This document shows positions 1-8,479 of a stretch of 64,000 nt of DNA, one piece after another. The DNA lies in contig SCFE01000073.1 of the NCBI GenBank assembly GCA_004352715.1, forward strand, positions 890,033 through 954,032, in the 5' to 3' direction. Each line of letters begins with the position of its first letter. The first letter of the stretch is position 1. Made by a program: the position numbers and the translations under genes. The DNA is from Hofstenia miamia (lineage: Eukaryota; Xenacoelomorpha; Acoela). The notes under the pieces were generated by a model that saw nothing but the letters and a program-made list of their open reading frames with translations, was not told the origin of the DNA and did not search any database.

Positions 1-777
1 CATACAATAATTGTTCAAATCCGAAATTCCAAGACGAACCTACGCGCTTAAAGCAAAAAACTTGAACCGTTTCAACCTGAAAAAACTGCACAAAAAGTTT
101 TCTTCACTAATGGCTCCCACCTTGCCATTTCATCCATGTGCATTTCTTTGATCATGCATAGGAAAACAAGAAATTTGGGAATTTTGTAATTTCGAAACAG
201 CATTTGACGAGATCGTATTTAAATGCAACGACGTAATTTCGTCATTTTAGAAATTTCGAGTAGCTTAAAGCCGTATACAAATCAGATATTACAAGCTGAA
301 ATCAAATCGAACCTAACAGAACCAAACCGTTTATAAACCGATCTATTATTTATGTTCGATTCCGCTTCTGCATCTACCACCAATACTTAATGATGGTTGA
401 ACTATAGAGATAAGAATTATTTTATTGTCTGTGCTTAATTTTTTAAATTCAGTATAGATTCATGTAGTTTATTAGCAATAAACTGAAACTTAGCAAAACA
501 TCTTAAGCAGCCAAATTGTGTTGCTAGGGCCATTCGTCTTAAAAGTACGTAAGCACATAGTCAAACAAAAATGTTCAAGTTGCTACATCGAGTGGACATA
601 ATTGGTCAGCAATACGTTCATTCAAGTGTAACCATTTCAGAACAGATTTGTCACATTTAATTGAAGTAATAAATTACAACTCAATTTATATTCACATATT
701 TTCTTTTGACATGTCAACCAGTAATAATTCTATATTTAGTTGCTACTATGCTTCATATCTAAATGTACATGAACATT

Positions 778-818
<41 letters not shown>

Positions 819-1044
819 GAGATGAAAATGTGCCTAGATTAAGAGTGTATAACGAATTTCAATTTCCACGTACATACGAATTATTACTAGAGTAGGAATA
901 AATCTAAGAATTATTGTCATAACAATTTTAGTTATATCGAAAAAACAGCATGTATTTTTCATAATGAAAATGTTTATCCCAAGCATAGAATTTCAGCAAC
1001 AAAGAACTAAGGATTGACTGATTCATGTGAAGATCACGCTCCAG
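1..1044. other. A+T-rich intergenic sequence
   Basis: No gene recognised. The only structured feature is a TA microsatellite at 784-816. The small open frame that runs through it (648-842) encodes mostly Tyr-Ile repeats from the TA tract and is not a gene. Confidence 0.6.
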
Positions 1045-1087
1045 TTATTATTATTATTATTATTATTGTTATTATTATTATTATTAT
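1045..1087. repeat. TTA trinucleotide tract flanking the 3' end of LINE copy 1
   Basis: About 14 TTA/ATT units with one TTG interruption. It abuts the 3' end of the minus-strand LINE at 1088 directly, with no poly(A) between. Similar tracts occur at 4801-4898 and 5379-5425, so both LINE copies are bounded by the same trinucleotide repeat. Confidence 0.9.
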
Positions 1088-1135
1088 CCTTGCATCTCAC
1101 CGCTTCATGCTGGTATCCCTCTCAGCTCAGGGAAC

Positions 1136-2801
1136 TCACCAGTTCCCAGGGAGTCTGAGAGCTTTCCTCAGGACTCTAGCTGTTCCTAACAATGCTGCCT
1201 TCTGTGCTACTGCTCCTCCCCACTTTGGTACTCCCAACTCCTCCAAGTATCTCGTATGCTTCTTACTCACTGCTCCTAGTGCGCCTACTACTACCGNNNN
1301 NNNNNNNNNNNNNNNNNNNNNNNNNNNNNNNNNNNNNNNNNNNNNNNNNNNNNNNNNNNNNNNNNNNNNNNNNNNNNNNNNNNNNNNNNNNNNNNNNNNN
1401 NNNNNNNNNNNNNNNNNNNNNNNNNNNNNNNNNNNNNNNNNNNNNNNNNNNNNNNNNNNNNNNNNNNNNNNNNNNNNNNNNNNNNNNNNNNNNNNNNNNN
1501 NNNNNNNNNNNNNNNNNNNNNNNNNNNNNNNNNNNNNNNNNNNNNNNNNNNNNNNNNNNNNNNNNNNNNNNNNNNNNNNNNNNNNNNNNNNNNNNNNNNN
1601 NNNNNNNNNNNNNNNNNNNNNNNNNNNNNNNNNNNNNNNNNNNNNNNNNNNNNNNNNNNNNNNNNNNNNNNNNNNNNNNNNNNNNNNNNNNNNNNNNNNN
1701 NNNNNNNNNNNNNNNNNNNNNNNNNNNNNNNNNNNNNNNNNNNNNNNNNNNNNNNNNNNNNNNNNNNNNNNNNNNNNNNNNNNNNNNNNNNNNNNNNNNN
1801 NNNNNNNNNNNNNNNNNNNNNNNNNNNNNNNNNNNNNNNNNNNNNNNNNNNNNNNNNNNNNNNNNNNNNNNNNNNNNNNNNNNNNNNNNNNNNNNNNNNN
1901 NNNNNNNNNNNNNNNNNNNNNNNNNNNNNNNNNNNNNNNNNNNNNNNNNNNNNNNNNNNNNNNNNNNNNNNNNNNNNNNNNNNNNNNNNNNNNNNNNNNN
2001 NNNNNNNNNNNNNNNNNNNNNNNNNNNNNNNNNNNNNNNNNNNNNNNNNNNNNNNNNNNNNNNNNNNNNNNNNNNNNNNNNNNNNNNNNNNNNNNNNNNN
2101 NNNNNNNNNNNNNNNNNNNNNNNNNNNNNNNNNNNNNNNNNNNNNNNNNNNNNNNNNNNNNNNNNNNNNNNNNNNNNNNNNNNNNNNNNNNNNNNNNNNN
2201 NNNNNNNNNNNNNNNNNNNNNNNNNNNNNNNNNNNNNNNNNNNNNNNNNNNNNNNNNNNNNNNNNNNNNNNNNNNNNNNNNNNNNNNNNNNNNNNNATAT
2301 CTTAAACTTCTCATTCTCTATGGCTCCCTCCAGCTTGTGTTCATACACCTTTTCTCCTGCATCTAACCCATGTTGCCTGCTCAAACTCCAGTGTACCATT
2401 CGTCTCACCTTGTCATGCCGGAACTTATATTCATTCTGTGTCAATTTCTCACACCCTGCTATCAAATGATCTACTGTCTCACGCTCTTTCTTACATAGCC
2501 TACAGTTATCACTTCCTTCCTTTCCTCTGTCAATATGCTTCTTCACCCAGTTTGTTCTGATTGCTTACTCCTGTGCTGCCATTATCAACGCTTCTGTTTC
2601 TCTTTTTAGTCCTGCCTTCTTTAACCACTTGTTGCTCTCTTTTCTGTCACACATTTCTGTGTTCTTCCAGTATTCTCCATTCATCACCTTCTGCCTATAC
2701 CATGTTTGTCTCTCTGATTTCATCCTACTCTGGTATACCTTCTTTCCTTCGCTCTCAGTTTTTATCTTCCTTAACTCCTTAGTGACCTCTAGTAGGGACA
2801 C
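1136..2801 (-). pseudogene. LINE copy 1: post-RT region, CCHC knuckle and C-terminal endonuclease region (broken)
   Basis: Two readable pieces. The first (2801 to about 2565) is the basic linker after the RT and ends in AAQE followed by an in-frame TAA; the same frame continues as AIRTNWVKKHIDRG. Next comes a CCHC knuckle, Cys-Arg-Leu-Cys then His and Cys in a C-x2-C-x8-H-x4-C pattern (about 2490-2445), followed by the family's YKFRHDKV segment. The 1000-N gap then swallows the part where the PD-D/E-type catalytic core should lie. After the gap the frame resumes with VVVGALGAVSKK and ends with ALLGTARVLRKAL near 1160. The nonsense codon makes this copy unlikely to be functional. The catalytic residues are not visible, so endonuclease identity rests on the flanking conserved blocks. 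Confidence 0.8.
1297..2296. other. 1000-N assembly gap inside LINE copy 1
   Basis: Exactly 1000 N, probably a placeholder of unknown true size. It hides the core of the restriction-like endonuclease domain. Open frames that run through it are artefacts of N being read as open. Confidence 0.95.
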
Positions 2802-2802
2802 C

Positions 2803-4222
2803 TTAGGTTGCTCTTCTACATATTCCTTTAGCCCTAGTGCTTCTGTTTCTACAGTTTCCTTTACACTTAGCAGTCCATGTATTAATTGCCTTTATGCTAT
2901 TCTGCCCATTTAATGCTGACTTCTGTAGTACGTTCCTTACTCTCCGCTTGTAGTGTTTTCTTAACCTCGTCTTCATTCCTTCATGATCTGTTCTATTTTT
3001 CTCTATCACACCTAAGTACTTGCACCCCTCTTTGACTTCCTCAATCTTATCCCAACTGCTCGTCCTCAAACCATCTCCATCTATGCACTTGCCTCTGGTT
3101 ATTGTCACTGCTGCACACTTTCCTAATCCAAACTCCAACCCTGAATCTCTGCTTGCCTTCTCCAATGTCTCCACTTGCTTCTGCAACATCTTCCTTGAAC
3201 TAGCGTACATCTTCAGGTCGTCCATGTACCACAGGTGACTCACTGTTCTACCATTCTTCTCCATCTTATACCCTATGCCTGTCTCCTTTATCCGTTCTGT
3301 TATAGGTATTAAGCTAACTACAAACAGTAGTGGCGCTAAGCTGTCTCCCTGGAATATACCCCGTCTAAACCTCAACCTATGCCCGTCTATCTCAGTCTGC
3401 CATTTTCCCATCTCCCTCTCTAGAAACTCAACCCATTTCTGTGAAACTCCATTAGCCTCTAACGTCTTCAATACCCACTCATGTGAAATGCTGTCATATG
3501 CCTTCCTGTAGTCTATCCATGCCATTGCCAAGTTTGTCTTCCTTCTTCTGCAATTCTCCACCACTGCCTGGTCTATCAACAACTGATCTTTGCATCCTCT
3601 TGTCTTCGTCCTACATCCCTTCTGCTCCTCTGGTATCAAACTATTCTGTTCTAAGTAACATGCCAGCCTATTTGACATCACTGAAGTTAGCAATTTCCAT
3701 GTTGTTGGCAGACATGTTATTGGTCTGAAGTTGCTTGCCTCACTACCTTTCTTTGGGTCCTTCTGTATCAGAAATGTCCTTCCCACTACCATCCACTCTG
3801 GGCACCCACTCACCACACACTCCTCCAATGCTACTGCTAGTCTCTCATGAACACTCTGCCTGGCGCCTTCCAGTTCTTCATCTTCTTTAGAGCCTCCTTC
3901 AGCCTTACAGTTAGTTCTTCTTCTTGCCTGACTTCTTTCTGCATCTGTACACTCTCTATCTCTGGTCCCGCACTTCCCCATATATTCTCCCAGAACCTTA
4001 CTGCATCCTCACCTGCTCTAGCTGTAGCCTTTCCTCCTGCATCTAGTTCTTTGTAGAATCTTCCTTCTTGAGTCTCAAACTTCATATTGTCTCTTGCCTG
4101 CTTTGCCCTTGCCCTATACTTTCTCAGTTTCTCAGCTTCTGCAACTAATCTCTGCTTAAGCTCTTCTCTTGCAGTTTCTATAGTCTTCCCCTTACCTACC
4201 CTGCACCTGTACTGCACTGCCA
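2803..4222 (-). pseudogene. LINE copy 1: reverse transcriptase core
   Basis: Reverse transcriptase that would copy the element RNA at the target. RT blocks run in order on the minus strand: SNFRPITCLP (fingers), AWIDYRKAYDS (motif A, catalytic Asp), GIFQGDSLAPLLF (motif B), WYMDDLKMYA (motif C, catalytic Asp pair) and a GLGKC block (motif D). The region before it (4222-3837) is basic and ends in a KNWKAPG segment typical of these LINEs. The frame changes near 3840 and again near 2905, where AINTW is followed almost at once by the LLSVKETVE block. In relatives about 60 or more residues of thumb lie between these blocks, so an internal deletion with a frame change is inferred. The RT motifs themselves are intact. 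Confidence 0.88.
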
Positions 4223-4230
4223 CTCACCAG

Positions 4231-4231
4231 N
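4231..4231. other. single-N contig join
   Basis: The sequence after the N (from 4232) repeats the sequence from 4059 to the N, diverging near the left contig end. This is consistent with two contigs that overlap in a repeat and were not merged. Confidence 0.75.
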
Positions 4232-4795
4232 ATCTTCCTTCTTGAGTCTCAAACTTCATATTGTCTCTTGCCTGCTTTGCCCTTGCCCTATACTTTCTCA
4301 GTTTCTCAGCTTCTGCAACTAATCTCTGCTTAAGCTCTTCTCTTGCAATTTCTATAGTCTTCCCCTTACCTACCCTGCACCTGTCTTGCACTGCCTTACT
4401 TGTCCTGATCTTCCCTATTTGCTGCCTAATTTTTGCCACTTTATTCTCAATTCTCCTCTCCCATGCTGGCTTTCTGTCTCCCTTATCTTCTTGAAGCCTC
4501 TTCTTCTTTATTTCCATGCCTACATTCTTCAGCACCTCACATGCCCCTGCATACACTAAGCTATTTACTTCTGTAACACTCCTAGCATCTATCCTCTCCA
4601 ACACTTTATTGACTTTTGCTGTCTCTACTGCTAGCTTACTTCTCTTAACTCTTCTTGGGACTGGCAACCTAGCTCTCTCACCTATTTCTTCCTTCATCTT
4701 TTCCTTGATTGCTGCTTCAGTGTCTGCATCTACTGCTACTTCTGTCACTTCTGTCTCAACATCTATCACTTCATCTTCCCTTTGCTTAACTTGAT
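4232..4795 (-). pseudogene. LINE copy 1: region N-terminal to the RT
   Basis: A highly charged, probably coiled or helical stretch rich in Lys, Glu and Arg. It joins the basic ELKQRLVAEAEKLRKYR block that lies before the RT. The last ~165 bases before the single N at 4231 (from 4059) repeat the first bases after it with a few mismatches, so part of this block is present twice in the assembly. The 5' end runs into the TTA tract at 4801 and lacks the Myb-like N terminus seen in copy 2. Confidence 0.75.
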
Positions 4796-4800
4796 CAAAT

Positions 4801-4801
4801 C

Positions 4802-4842
<41 letters not shown>

Positions 4843-4898
4843 GTTAATATTACTATTATTATTAATATTATTATTATTATTTTTAATATTATTATTAT
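4801..4898. repeat. TTA-rich tract between the two LINE copies
   Basis: About 98 bp of TTA/ATT units with a few TAA, TTG and TTT variants. It separates the truncated 5' end of LINE copy 1 from the 3' end of copy 2, so the two were inserted one after another into the same microsatellite. Confidence 0.9.
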
Positions 4899-4946
4899 CC
4901 TTGCACATCACAGCTTCATGCTGGTATCTCTCTCAGCTCGGGGAAC

Positions 4947-5099
4947 TCACCAGTTCCCAGGGAGTCTGAGAGCTTTCCTCAGGACTCTAGCTGTTCCTAA
5001 CAATGCTGCCTTCTGTGCTACTGCTCCTCCCCACTTTGGTACTCCCAACTCCTCCAAGTATCTCTTATGCTTCTTACTTACTGCTCCTAGTGCTCCTAC
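4947..5099 (-). pseudogene. LINE copy 2: C-terminal end of pol
   Basis: The same C-terminal block as copy 1 in the minus frame, ending with a TGA at 4949-4947. It is cut by the contig join at 5100. It supports the placement of the natural stop and 3' UTR of the family. Confidence 0.7.
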
Positions 5100-5100
5100 N

Positions 5101-5378
5101 TCTCAACATCTATCACTTCATCTTCCCTTTGCTTAACTTGTTCAACTCTCTTTTTCCCCTTACTCTCATCCAGCTGTAACTTTCTCACTTGCCCTGCAAG
5201 CCTCTGCTCTGTAACTTCTAATCCCGTTCTTGCCTTCCTCCATTCTTCCAACATTCTCTTCCTGTATCCCCTCTCATCTGGCCTGCTTCTTCTGTAACAC
5301 TCCAATGCTGTCCTGTTCTGCTCATCTGTCCACTTATGCCGTTGTCCATTGGTCTGTGTGGATCCTGTACTGCCACTT
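5101..5378 (-). pseudogene. LINE copy 2: N-terminal Myb-like region of pol
   Basis: Minus-strand coding with a Myb/SANT-like pattern: KWTDEQNRTALECY, then GYRKRMLEEW, then RLAGQVRKL. Tryptophan spacing and helix-rich composition resemble the DNA-binding N termini of R2/R4-group LINEs. No ATG lies between the 5' junction and this domain. The frame simply continues upstream into the trinucleotide tract, which it reads as poly-isoleucine. The true start codon is therefore unknown, or the copy is slightly 5'-truncated. Confidence 0.65.
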
Positions 5379-5425
5379 CTTATTATTATTATTATTATTA
5401 TTATTATTTTTACTATTATTATTAA
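5379..5425. repeat. TTA tract at the 5' junction of LINE copy 2
   Basis: A TTA/ATT tract immediately upstream of the minus-strand copy 2. It is the third tract of the same kind and completes the tract-LINE-tract-LINE-tract layout. Confidence 0.9.
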
Positions 5426-6457
5426 ATATATTTTTTGCATCTACAAAATTCAGGCTTGCCTTTGCGTAAGTTTTTTCACACAACAATAAACAAAATACAA
5501 CAGCAAAACGCTGTTGGGGTGTTATGTCACACAACATGCACAACACAACAAAGTCATAAATTGCACCACACTTATAATTTGGGTAATCTGGCTTATATTA
5601 ATGTAACATAACACAAAATATTTATATGAGCATTACTTATGTGGAAATAAAAATCCCATTAAGATTTTCCATAATATACTTATAAGGAAAGGGTTCTTAG
5701 GATAGAAACTCAAAAAAGGTTTCTTTTCATACAACAAATCTTTTAAGTAGCAGAATATATTTTTTATTGCATTTAATTGCATTGGATTTGTAACCAATCA
5801 AAATTCATATATCCACCATAAAAGCTTTCCTTGTAAAATGCCTGTTAAGGAAAAAAGAATATGAACGGTATTTGAAATCTGTAATTCAAAAAATACAGAT
5901 AAGTAGGAAAAGCAATTACAATTAAAAAAAGTACTAATTACAGTGTAGTAGTCAAGTTAAGAATCTCAATCCAGGTCCACATGACTAGGCATAGAGATTT
6001 ACAAAGAATTTAATCTACCAAGCCCAAATCCGTTAAGAGTTTAATATTAAGCACAAAACAATTACGTTTGTTTGAAATATAACCCTACACATTTCATCTA
6101 GTTTTAATTTATTGAAACCCAGACCAGCCTAAGCCTGCCACTTCAGTGAAAATCCAATACATTGAGTACCCAGCCGCATCTACATCTCTATGAAACTAAA
6201 GTACTGAAAATGTATTTTTAAAACTAGATTATTTAAGTCTACAGAGCTATGCATTATTTGGATTATTTGTGAATTTTTAACATTCCCGTCATCAAATTTA
6301 GACTGCGTTCAAAATCAAAATTTAATGAAAACATTTGCATAACAAATTAATTAAAATTAAACTAAGCTATTTTTCAAGTACAACACACAACAGCAAGCCC
6401 GATATATATATATATATATATATATAGGAATATTGTAACATTTGAACATTTTATAAA
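5426..6457. other. intergenic sequence with a TA microsatellite
   Basis: No gene recognised. It contains a 25-bp TA tract at 6402-6426, about 30 bp before the Helitron-like 5' end. Confidence 0.55.
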
Positions 6458-6868
6458 TCTATTATATAAAGAGCAAACTGTGTGTATTTGTCCGCTTATA
6501 ACTCAGAAAATTTTAGACATAGGTTCCAACATCATATACTTTTGTAACCTCCATGACCTCCTGAAAGTTCTAGGCACATTTAATCAATGACTTAATTAGT
6601 GAACTAATTATTGACTGACATGTTCCCATACTTCATTTCTTTATATAAGACGCATTTCAGAGTTACTCTTATTGTTTAACAACTTTCTCAGTTTTACAGC
6701 TGTTTTGGGGAGAATTTCCCTGTTTGCACAGGTAGCTTAGGGAAAATTTCCCAGGGAAAGTTTTTCAGTTTTTGTTGGTATAGCTTATATTGGGAGGGGA
6801 AATATCCCAGGGAGAATTTTCTTCTTTTTTGAATGCATTTCCCGATCAAAACACGGTCAAACAGCTAA
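6458..6868 (+). mobile_element. non-autonomous Helitron-like element (candidate)
   Basis: The 411-bp segment begins with TC in a typical Helitron 5' context (TCTATTATATAAAGAGCAAA, then a GTCCGCTTATAACTCA stretch) and ends with CTAA, which fits the CTRR rule. It is flanked by A on the left and T on the right, the usual host dinucleotide, and shows no terminal inverted repeats or target duplication. The hairpin expected near the 3' end is weak (CCG/CGG only). It encodes no protein; two similar GGGAAA/TTTCCC blocks lie in its 3' half. The call rests on end rules and 5'-end resemblance. Confidence 0.5.
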
Positions 6869-8262
6869 TGTATACTAAGATTTAATAAAGAACATGTATG
6901 CAATAATTTGAATTAAGTGTATAAATTAATTGTACAGCAAAATATCGTGCTCTCCCCAATTTAGCAAAAGGTTTTATGTGATTTTGAATTTTAATTACAA
7001 CTTAGTTTTAAATTTCGGCATTACTTCCCAAAATATTTACATGAATATTACATTCAAATTACAAATTAAAAAAATAATTGCAACTTAATGATAAAAATAA
7101 TTTTTTTGTAAATTATTAATCTTTTGTTTCAAATCAGATGGTGAAAATGATAACTTTGATTGTGGAATGAAAAAATGAAAAACAGCGATCTTTTAATTTG
7201 CAACCTTACAACAGTGGTTGTATTCTTCTAATTAAATTGTTTTCATATGATTTACAAGGGTAAAATTTGTTTTTCATTTTAAGAATCAGTTCTCATTTTA
7301 CGGGTTGCAGCTACGTGTATTTATTTGGCCACTTGCGCATTTAAATTGTGTCAAAATAAGAGAGTAGATTTCTTATGCTTGGTAGGTCAGTGTTTTATTC
7401 ACTGTAGAGTTTTTCATTATTTCTGCATGAAGATATGTTTTCAAAGAAAGCGCAAATATGTTTCAAACGAATAAACAACTGTGTACAAGATTTGGGAATA
7501 AAGCCACCAGGCATATTAAGGCGTAGTGAATGGCCAACACATGGAAGGAGGCCATTTGAAAGGCGGACACTCTTTACGAGCGTAATTTTCCCGCTAGCAC
7601 TATTTAAAAGGACGTGAATTTACGACGTCCATGTTTGTCCCGGTCAGCAGCTAAGAGCGAATTTTTTATTGATTTCATTTGCTACGGAAGGCAATCCTTA
7701 ATGTCCACCGGGGATCAATAAAACCGCTTCGATAACACGACCGCCTGTTGTGCCAAGCTTAAAGGTAGCAGTGTAAATATCATAAAACAACAAGGGAGGG
7801 TCAAGCAATTATCAATCAAAATAAAGTGTTGGCTTCGAGTCGCACAAACAGTTGACACAGATAGTATAAACGTTGACAGATAAATAAATCAATTTTGTGC
7901 ATTACATGCTCATCGTACACCACTTAGATAGCAAAGCGTTGTAAACCAACATTGATTAACAACGACGAACTTCGACAAGTGCGCAGTTTACTTTACTCAT
8001 GGAAATATAAATTAAACGTTATATCAATTTTAGATTATTTCTGCAATGAAATTCAGTTTTTCATATACTGTTTTGAATATAATATCGTTGAATTATTCCT
8101 ATGTTATGCTTAAGAACTAAGTTAGGTGATGATTACGCAAAGGTTCAAGATAGATCTATAAAAATATATTGATTAATGCAAACGAAAAGTTAAAACAATA
8201 ATCTATTATTATCATTTACAAACTGTTATTAAAAATTCTGGGACTTGAAATAAATGTAGACC
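6869..8262. other. intergenic; contains a relatively G+C-rich island at about 7440-7880
   Basis: No coding gene recognised. Most of it is A+T-rich, but about 440 bp from 7440 is visibly richer in G+C and has few homopolymer runs. The 60-codon open frame at 7435-7617 shows no family resemblance. The island is downstream of the Frizzled 3' end and could be regulatory. Confidence 0.4.
7601..7630 (+). promoter_or_regulatory. TATA-like box followed by an inverted repeat (tentative)
   Basis: TATTTAAAAG at 7601-7610 is followed by a GGACGT (7610-7615) / ACGTCC (7625-7630) inverted repeat. This is the only TATA-like motif seen inside the G+C-richer island. No coding gene could be tied to it on the plus strand, so promoter function is a guess. 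Confidence 0.2.
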
Positions 8263-8268
8263 TTTATT
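8263..8268 (-). terminator. polyadenylation signal of the Frizzled gene
   Basis: AATAAA on the minus strand, 211 nt after the stop codon of the receptor gene, in an A+T-rich 3' UTR. It is a plausible cleavage signal; no transcript evidence is available. Confidence 0.6.
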
Positions 8269-8479
8269 ACAAAAGTATAACAATCCAATTATGAAAACAA
8301 ATAGTGTACCCTGGTGTACCGAGCGTACTTACACAAATATACAAATAATTTGGAAAATAATGTAAAGCAAAGTTTCTAAAGCTATAAAAGGCTTCAAAAG
8401 AAGCACGCAGTCAAAGAAAAGTTCATTAGCTTGTTCTAAAGCACAAGTAGGGATTCATGCATGGAACAAGCATGTCTCT

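Larger units (their letters stand above)
1088..4801 (-). mobile_element. RLE-type non-LTR retrotransposon (R4/Dong-like), copy 1
   Basis: A minus-strand LINE with one long, now broken, pol reading frame. Reading from its 5' end: a basic, coiled region, a reverse transcriptase with the YMDD box, a CCHC knuckle and a conserved C-terminal block. The stop codon is at 1138-1136 and the 3' UTR is only 48 nt before the TTA tract. The CCHC plus C-terminal block after the RT, and the absence of an APE domain, place it with LINEs that carry a restriction-like endonuclease (R2/R4/NeSL group). Insertion in TAA/TTA repeats is the known habit of Dong (R4 clade). The 5' end stops in the next TTA tract, so the copy is 5'-truncated. 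Its length is uncertain because of a 1000-N gap and a contig join at 4231. Clade placement is inference. Confidence 0.85.
4899..5378 (-). mobile_element. R4/Dong-like LINE copy 2 (5' and 3' ends only)
   Basis: The minus-strand 3' end (4899-5099) matches the 3' end of copy 1 (1088-1296) at most positions, including the same 48-nt 3' UTR; the differences show it is a distinct copy. The 5' part (5101-5378) adds an N-terminal region absent from copy 1. A single N at 5100 joins the ends. The first ~40 bases after the N equal copy 1 at 4758-4797, so the middle of this element is missing from the assembly rather than deleted in nature. Confidence 0.8.

Noticed and set aside
1014-2546. Long open frames of 390-450 codons across 1297-2296
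   Set aside because: They are mostly N read as open codons; only the minus-strand ends are real LINE coding sequence.
2561-4794. Many plus-strand open frames (for example 2561-2782, 3020-3238, 3483-3728, 4261-4494)
   Set aside because: They are antisense shadows of the minus-strand LINE pol gene, whose RT motifs are unambiguous.
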